In this document: piece by piece, positions 60,426-64,000 of the stretch
Numbering within the stretch: the stretch's first letter is position 1
Layout of the letters: each line of letters begins with the position of its first letter
NCBI RefSeq assembly: GCF_014207985.1
Contig: NZ_JACHMI010000001.1
Location: 3,703,001-3,767,000 of the forward strand
DNA: 64,000 nt
Reading direction: 5' to 3'
Source: Nonomuraea rubra
GTDB lineage: Bacteria > Actinomycetota > Actinomycetes > Streptosporangiales > Streptosporangiaceae
Notes under the pieces: generated by a model
The model's input: only the letters and a program-made list of their open reading frames with translations
Database searches by the model: none
What the model was told of the DNA's origin: nothing
Translations under genes and position numbers: made by a program

Positions 60426-61969
60426 ATGATCACCCGGCGTTCACTCGTCGCCGGGGGTGTCGGCCTGGGCCTGTCCGCGGCACTGGGGGTTCCCCGGTGC
60501 GCGCGGCTGCCCGCCGCGCCCCTCTGTCCGACCCCTTCCAGCTCGGCGTCGCCTCGGGCGAGCCCACGCATGACGGCGTGGTGCTCTGGACCCGCCTGGC
60601 CATGGACCCGATCGCGCTCGACGGCCTCGGCGGCATGCCGGGCCGGGCGGTCCCCGTCCAGTGGCAACTCGCCCAAGACGAAAATTTCCGACATGTCGTA
60701 CGCCGCGGCACGGAGCTCGCCCGCCGCGACGAGGCCCACAGCGTGCACGTCGAGCTCGACGGGCTCGACCCAGGTGCCGAGTACTTCTACCGCTTCAAGG
60801 CCGAGGGCGAGCTCAGCCCCGCCGGCCGCACCCTCACCGCGCCCGCCCCCGGCACCCGGAGCAGGCCGCTGAACCTGTCGTTCACCTCCTGCGCCGACTA
60901 CCAGTCCGGCTGGTTCACCCCGTACCGCAGGATGGCCGAGGACCAGCCCGACCTGATCGCCTTCCTCGGCGACTACATCTACGAGTACGGCGACTACAAG
61001 TACCCCGTACGCGACCAGGCCGGCGGCGAGTGCCTGGACCTGGCCGGATACCGCGTGCGCCACGCCCAGCACAAGGCCGACCCCGAGTCGCAGCTCGCCC
61101 ACGCCATCGCCCCCTGGGTCGTGGTCTGGGACGACCACGACATCGAGAACGCCTGGGCCGGCGACGTGCCCGAGCAGCCCGACCCGCCGTTCCTCAAGCG
61201 CCGCGCCGAGGCGTTCCAGGCGTACTACGAGAACATGCCGCTGCGCCGCGCCCAGAAGCCGGACGGCGCGGCGCTCAGGCTCTACCGCAGCATCCGCTGG
61301 GGCACGGTCGCCAACCTGCACCTGCTCGACACCCGCCAGTACCGCGACCTGTACGCCTGCACCGGCAGGAGCGGCACCGTCGGCCCCGACTGCGTGCAGC
61401 GCTTCGAGCCCAACCGCACCATGCTCGGCCGGGAGCAGGAGGCCTGGCTGGACGACCGGCTCAAGCGTTCGCGCGCCACCTGGGACCTGCTCGGCCAGCA
61501 GGTCTTCTTCATGGAGATGGACTGGACCAACGGCGAGGGCAAGGGCTACTCCAACGAGGGCTGGGACGGCTACGTCGCCTCCCGCGACCGCCTGACCGCC
61601 GCCATCGACACCTACCGGCGCAACGCGGTCGTGCTCACCGGCGACGTGCACTCCCACTGGGCCGGCGAGGTCAAGCGCGACCACCGCGACCCCGGGTCGA
61701 GGTCCGTGGCCGTCGAGCTGGTCACCACCTCGGTCACCAGCGCGGGCAACGGCCTGGACGAGTACCCGAACACGCAGGTCCTGCTGGAGGAGAACCCGCA
61801 CGTGAAGTTCTTCAACGGCCGCCGCGGCTACGTGCGGACCAGGATCACCGACCGCGAGATGAAGGTCGACTTCCGCTCGTTGTCCCGCGTCACCGAGCCC
61901 CACGCCGCCGCCTACACCTCCGGCTCGTTCGTCATCGAGCCGGGCAGCCCCACGCTGAACCCCGCCTGA
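60426..61969 (+). CDS. phoD: PhoD-family alkaline phosphatase, frameshifted in the Tat signal
   Basis: The main frame encodes a PhoD metallophosphatase: FQLGVASGEPTHDGVVLWTR, metal ligands in FLGDYIYEYGDY, WDDHDIENAW and VLTGDVHSHWAGE. It hydrolyses phosphate mono- or diesters outside the cell. A twin-arginine signal (MITRRSLVAGGVGLGLSAAL) starts at ATG 60426 behind AAGGA but is one base out of frame with the enzyme. Adding one G to the five-G run at 60485-60489 rejoins them as SAALGGSPVRAAARRAPLSD with a plausible cleavage site. It is either a sequencing error or a real mutation. Translation from GTG 60497 alone would give a cytoplasmic enzyme with no export signal. Confidence 0.9.
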
Positions 61970-62061
61970 CAGGAACCCCTGTGGGCCATGGGCGCCGTCC
62001 CGCTGATCCTCCAGGCCTCCCCGGCGCGGGCCCCCGCCCCGGCCTGGACGAGCGACCTGCG

Positions 62062-62565
62062 CTAGATCTCCACCGGCCCGCCGCTGCGCCAGTAGACGTT
62101 GCCCTCCCGCGAGAGCAGGTCCTCGTCCACGAGGTAGCGGCGCAGCGCCGCGTAGTCGTCGTGGAAGGCCCGCAGCGCCACGTTCACGTCCTTCTCCGCA
62201 TACCGCACGCCGGGCTCGAAGACCCGCGCGATGTACCGCAGCACGACGAGCCGCTTGTCGCGCTTCATCGCCATCGTGGTCAGCCGCCCGTCCACCAGGA
62301 ACGTGCGCAGGACCCGCTCCTCGGGGCTGAGCACCTGCGGGGGCTCGGCGTGCGCCCGCAGCAGGTCGCGGAAGCGCTCAGGCGTGGCCCGCCACGCCCC
62401 GCTCTCGTCGCGGGCTGCCAGGCCGCCGTTCTCCAGCTTCCGCAGCGCCTTGGGGGACAGCTCGCCGGTGGCGCCGAGCACGAGGGAGGCGAAGGTCCGC
62501 AACGTGTCGTCCTGGTAGAGCAGGCCCAGAACGCGTCTGATCTCTTCGTCGTTCACTCGTACCAT
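62062..62565 (-). CDS. DUF2087 family (probable DNA-binding) protein
   Basis: The 167-residue protein has an N-terminal winged-helix-like part (EEIRRVLGLLYQDDTLRTFA) and a C-terminal DUF2087 domain: RLTTMAMKRDKRLVVLRYIA, FEPGVRYAEKDVNVALRAFH and DDYAALRRYLVDEDLLSREG ending in YWR. The family is treated as transcription-regulator-like. ATG 62565 is preferred over the frame to 62586. It is divergent from the next gene with only 8 bp between starts. Confidence 0.9.
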   Translation of the reverse strand: MVRVNDEEIRRVLGLLYQDDTLRTFASLVLGATGELSPKALRKLENGGLAARDESGAWRATPERFRDLLRAHAEPPQVLSPEERVLRTFLVDGRLTTMAMKRDKRLVVLRYIARVFEPGVRYAEKDVNVALRAFHDDYAALRRYLVDEDLLSREGNVYWRSGGPVEI

Positions 62566-62573
62566 TTTGACCC

Positions 62574-63137
62574 ATGATCGCAGCATTGATGCTGGCGGCC
62601 ACGGTCGCCATCCCGAACAACTTCCTCCTGTACGAGAGGGAAGCCGCGAAGAAGGACGACAACCCGGAGACGAGCTGGTCGGCCAGCGGCAAGCGGACCG
62701 CTCCGCTGGTCGTGAACCCGTGCCAGCAGGCCAAGCTCGGCCGGACCGGGCGCACGCAGGCCAGGACGCTGACGTACACCGCCGTGCCCGACTACTCCAA
62801 GTCGGAGCAGGTCGTGCTCTACTCCTCGCCCGCCGCCGCCGGGAAGGCGCTGCGGGACCTGGAGGCCGCCGTACGCGCCTGCGGCCGCTCCGGTTACCGC
62901 TACTCCGCCGCCGCGATCGCCCTGGGCGACAAGGGGCTGATGGTGACCGGGCAGGCCTACCAGGGCGGGAAGCCGGCCGTCGGCGGCGAGCGGGCCGTCG
63001 TCACCCGCCGCGCGAACGCCCTGATCCTCTACACCGTCGGGGGCGAGTGGGGGAAGCCCGCCAAGGCCGACTTCAAGCGTCAGACCAGCGACACCAAGCG
63101 CATGCTCGCCAAGATCTGCTCCCTCGCCGACTGCTGA
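62574..63137 (+). CDS. Uncharacterised protein with N-terminal signal-like segment
   Basis: The 187-residue protein has a short hydrophobic N-terminus (MIAALMLAATVAI), a polar body with VVLYSSPAAAGKALRDLEAA and four cysteines (PCQQ, RACG, ICSLADC), which may form disulfides outside the cell. It loosely resembles the extracellular sensor domains (PknH-like) of actinobacteria, but I would not assign it. ATG 62574 is close to the divergent start and has no ribosome site, so a leaderless transcript is likely. Confidence 0.75.
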   Translation: MIAALMLAATVAIPNNFLLYEREAAKKDDNPETSWSASGKRTAPLVVNPCQQAKLGRTGRTQARTLTYTAVPDYSKSEQVVLYSSPAAAGKALRDLEAAVRACGRSGYRYSAAAIALGDKGLMVTGQAYQGGKPAVGGERAVVTRRANALILYTVGGEWGKPAKADFKRQTSDTKRMLAKICSLADC

Positions 63138-63145
63138 ACGCAAGG

Positions 63146-63167
63146 AATGTCTCGATCTTGGGACATT
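63146..63167 (+). terminator. Hairpin after the secreted-protein gene
   Basis: AATGTCTC and GGGACATT form an 8-bp stem (one G-T pair). A perfect palindrome TGTCATGACA follows at 63167-63176. Confidence 0.5.
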
Positions 63168-63216
63168 GTCATGACACGACCCCGACGTTTTCCGCAGGAA
63201 ACTGAATCGACAGGCC

Positions 63217-63252
63217 TGTGCCGGGACGCCCTTGCCAGTCCGTTCCGGCACA
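63217..63252. terminator. Terminator between convergent genes
   Basis: TGTGCCGGGACG pairs with CGTTCCGGCACA over 12 bp (one wobble) with a 12-base loop. A TTTTT run lies on the plus strand at 63261-63265. It serves the helicase gene from the right and perhaps the left gene too. Confidence 0.6.
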
Positions 63253-63267
63253 CGGCTTGTCGTTTTT

Positions 63268-64000
63268 CTACAGCCTGTTCAGCCCCTGCACGTGCAGGAC
63301 GGCCCGGCCCTCCTCGTCGGAGGCGGCCAGATCCACCTGGGCGTCGATGCCCCAGTCGCCGTCGCCGGCCGGATCCTTGATCGTCTGCCGCACCTTCCAC
63401 AGGCCGCTCTCCTCCTCGATCCGCAGCAGCGCGGGCCCGCGCGCGTCGGCGTCGGTGAAGATCTCCTCGTGGTCGGCGTAGTACGCGTCGAGCGCCGCAC
63501 CCCAGTCGACGTCCGGAGCCAGCTCCTCCAGCTCGTCCTCCTTCTCGATCGCGCACAGCTCCACCAGCCGGAACATCGCGTTGCGCACCAGCACGCGGAA
63601 GGCCCGCACGTTCGCGGTGACCGGGCGCACCTTGACGTCGAGCTGCTCCTGCTGCTCCAGCGCCGCCTCCGGGTTGGTGAGCTTCTCCCACTCGTCGATC
63701 AGCGAGGAGTCGACCTGGCGGACCAGCTCGCCCAGCCACTCGATGAGGTCGACCAGGTCGTCGGTCTTGAGATGCTCGGGCACCGTACGCGACAGCGTGC
63801 GGTAGGCGTCGGCCAGGTAGCGCAGCACCGTGCCCTCCGACCTGGCCAGCTCGTAGAACTGGATGTACTCGCTGAACGTCATCGCCCGCTCGTACATGTC
63901 GCGCACCACCGACTTCGGGCTGACCGTGTAGTCGCCCACCCACGGGTGCCCGCGCCGGTAGGTCTCGTACGCCCCCAGCAGCAGGTCCTCCAGCGGCATC
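63268..64000 (-). CDS. DEAD/DEAH-box helicase, C-terminal DUF3516 part (cut by window end)
   Basis: The last 240-odd residues of the protein are in the window; the gene runs off the right edge. The sequence (LLLGAYETYRRGHPWVGDYT, YERAMTFSEYIQFYELARSE, EGTVLRYLADAYRTLSRTVP) is the DUF3516 domain found at the C-terminus of actinobacterial superfamily-2 helicases. The helicase core would lie to the right. These proteins are thought to act on RNA or DNA; the precise role is not established. Confidence 0.88.
   Translation of the reverse strand, partial: MPLEDLLLGAYETYRRGHPWVGDYTVSPKSVVRDMYERAMTFSEYIQFYELARSEGTVLRYLADAYRTLSRTVPEHLKTDDLVDLIEWLGELVRQVDSSLIDEWEKLTNPEAALEQQEQLDVKVRPVTANVRAFRVLVRNAMFRLVELCAIEKEDELEELAPDVDWGAALDAYYADHEEIFTDADARGPALLRIEEESGLWKVRQTIKDPAGDGDWGIDAQVDLAASDEEGRAVLHVQGLNRL

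Noticed and set aside
61988..62065. A 25-codon frame with a signal-peptide look (MGAVPLILQASPARA)
   Set aside because: It stops almost at once. It could be the stub of a lost secreted-protein gene next to the decayed phoD region, but nothing else supports it.
1..64000. Mobile elements, prophage, CRISPR arrays and rRNA genes
   Set aside because: No transposase, integrase, inverted terminal repeats, regularly spaced repeats with unique spacers or rRNA motifs were seen. The tandem arrays found have no spacers.

Overview
The window is 64 kb of very GC-rich DNA with strong GC bias at third codon positions, many GTG and TTG starts, several apparently leaderless genes and dense, overlapping gene packing. 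These traits, together with an F420-type nitroreductase, a divergent glgC/glgM pair, sugar ABC importers that lack their own ATPase and many LacI/GntR/MarR/AraC regulators, point to a filamentous actinomycete, probably of the Streptosporangiales (Nonomuraea-like). The genus is inference. It reads as chromosome arm sequence: I see no transposase, integrase, phage gene or CRISPR array.

Layout. 0.1-4.8 kb: a GntR regulator, a one-domain voltage-gated cation channel with an acidic TGDDW filter, a Spo0M-like protein with a His-rich tail, an ArsR-like regulator and a secreted DUF5648-like protein. 4.9-8.9 kb: a divergent DUF2264 / heparinase II/III pair, probably for breakdown of an acidic polysaccharide. 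9.0-12.9 kb: two coupled small membrane proteins, an Nramp-like transporter without the metal motif, an NTF2-fold lipoprotein and an Asn/Trp/Gly-rich secreted protein. 13.0-15.6 kb: glgC and glgM back to back (ADP-glucose to maltose-1-phosphate). 15.7-20.5 kb: a LuxR-type regulator, a large secreted subtilisin and a deazaflavin-dependent reductase.

20.6-27.9 kb is a compact sugar-uptake operon: a LacI regulator behind two near-identical operators, a lipoprotein binding protein, two permeases, a secreted DUF3131/glycoamylase-like protein and a cytoplasmic GH39 glycosidase, coupled mostly by ATGA/GTGA overlaps. 27.9-34.1 kb encodes one roughly 2,060-residue TPR-CHAT protein whose caspase-like dyad appears to be lost and which carries an eight-unit GVEDV repeat. 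34-42.5 kb holds a GNAT enzyme, a CbiX-like protein, an MHS transporter/GntR pair, an SDR enzyme, an ArsR-SRPBCC pair, a CGNR regulator and an MFS exporter. 42.9-50 kb holds a VOC protein, an AlkB-like dioxygenase with a LexA-like box, a secreted beta-propeller, a D,D-carboxypeptidase, a glycosyltransferase and a MarR/NTF2 pair with twin operators.

50.0-56.0 kb is a second sugar regulon: an ABC importer (binding protein and two permeases), a GH51 arabinofuranosidase and a LacI regulator, tied together by four matching 14-bp operators. 56.1-56.4 kb is a Gly-Cys-Val tRNA cluster ending in a hairpin terminator. 56.4-64 kb carries an ACT-domain protein, a DusB-type tRNA-dihydrouridine synthase, a phytanoyl-CoA dioxygenase-like / AraC pair, the 3' remnant of a solute-binding-protein gene, a PhoD phosphatase whose Tat signal is one base out of frame, a DUF2087 regulator, a secreted protein and the 3' end of a DUF3516 helicase gene.

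Both ABC systems lack an ATP-binding subunit, so they presumably share an MsiK-type ATPase encoded elsewhere (inference). No wholly new multi-gene system is obvious. The best candidates for novelty are the catalytically degenerate CHAT protein, the divergent Nramp-like carrier, the channel filter and the Asn/Trp repeat protein.
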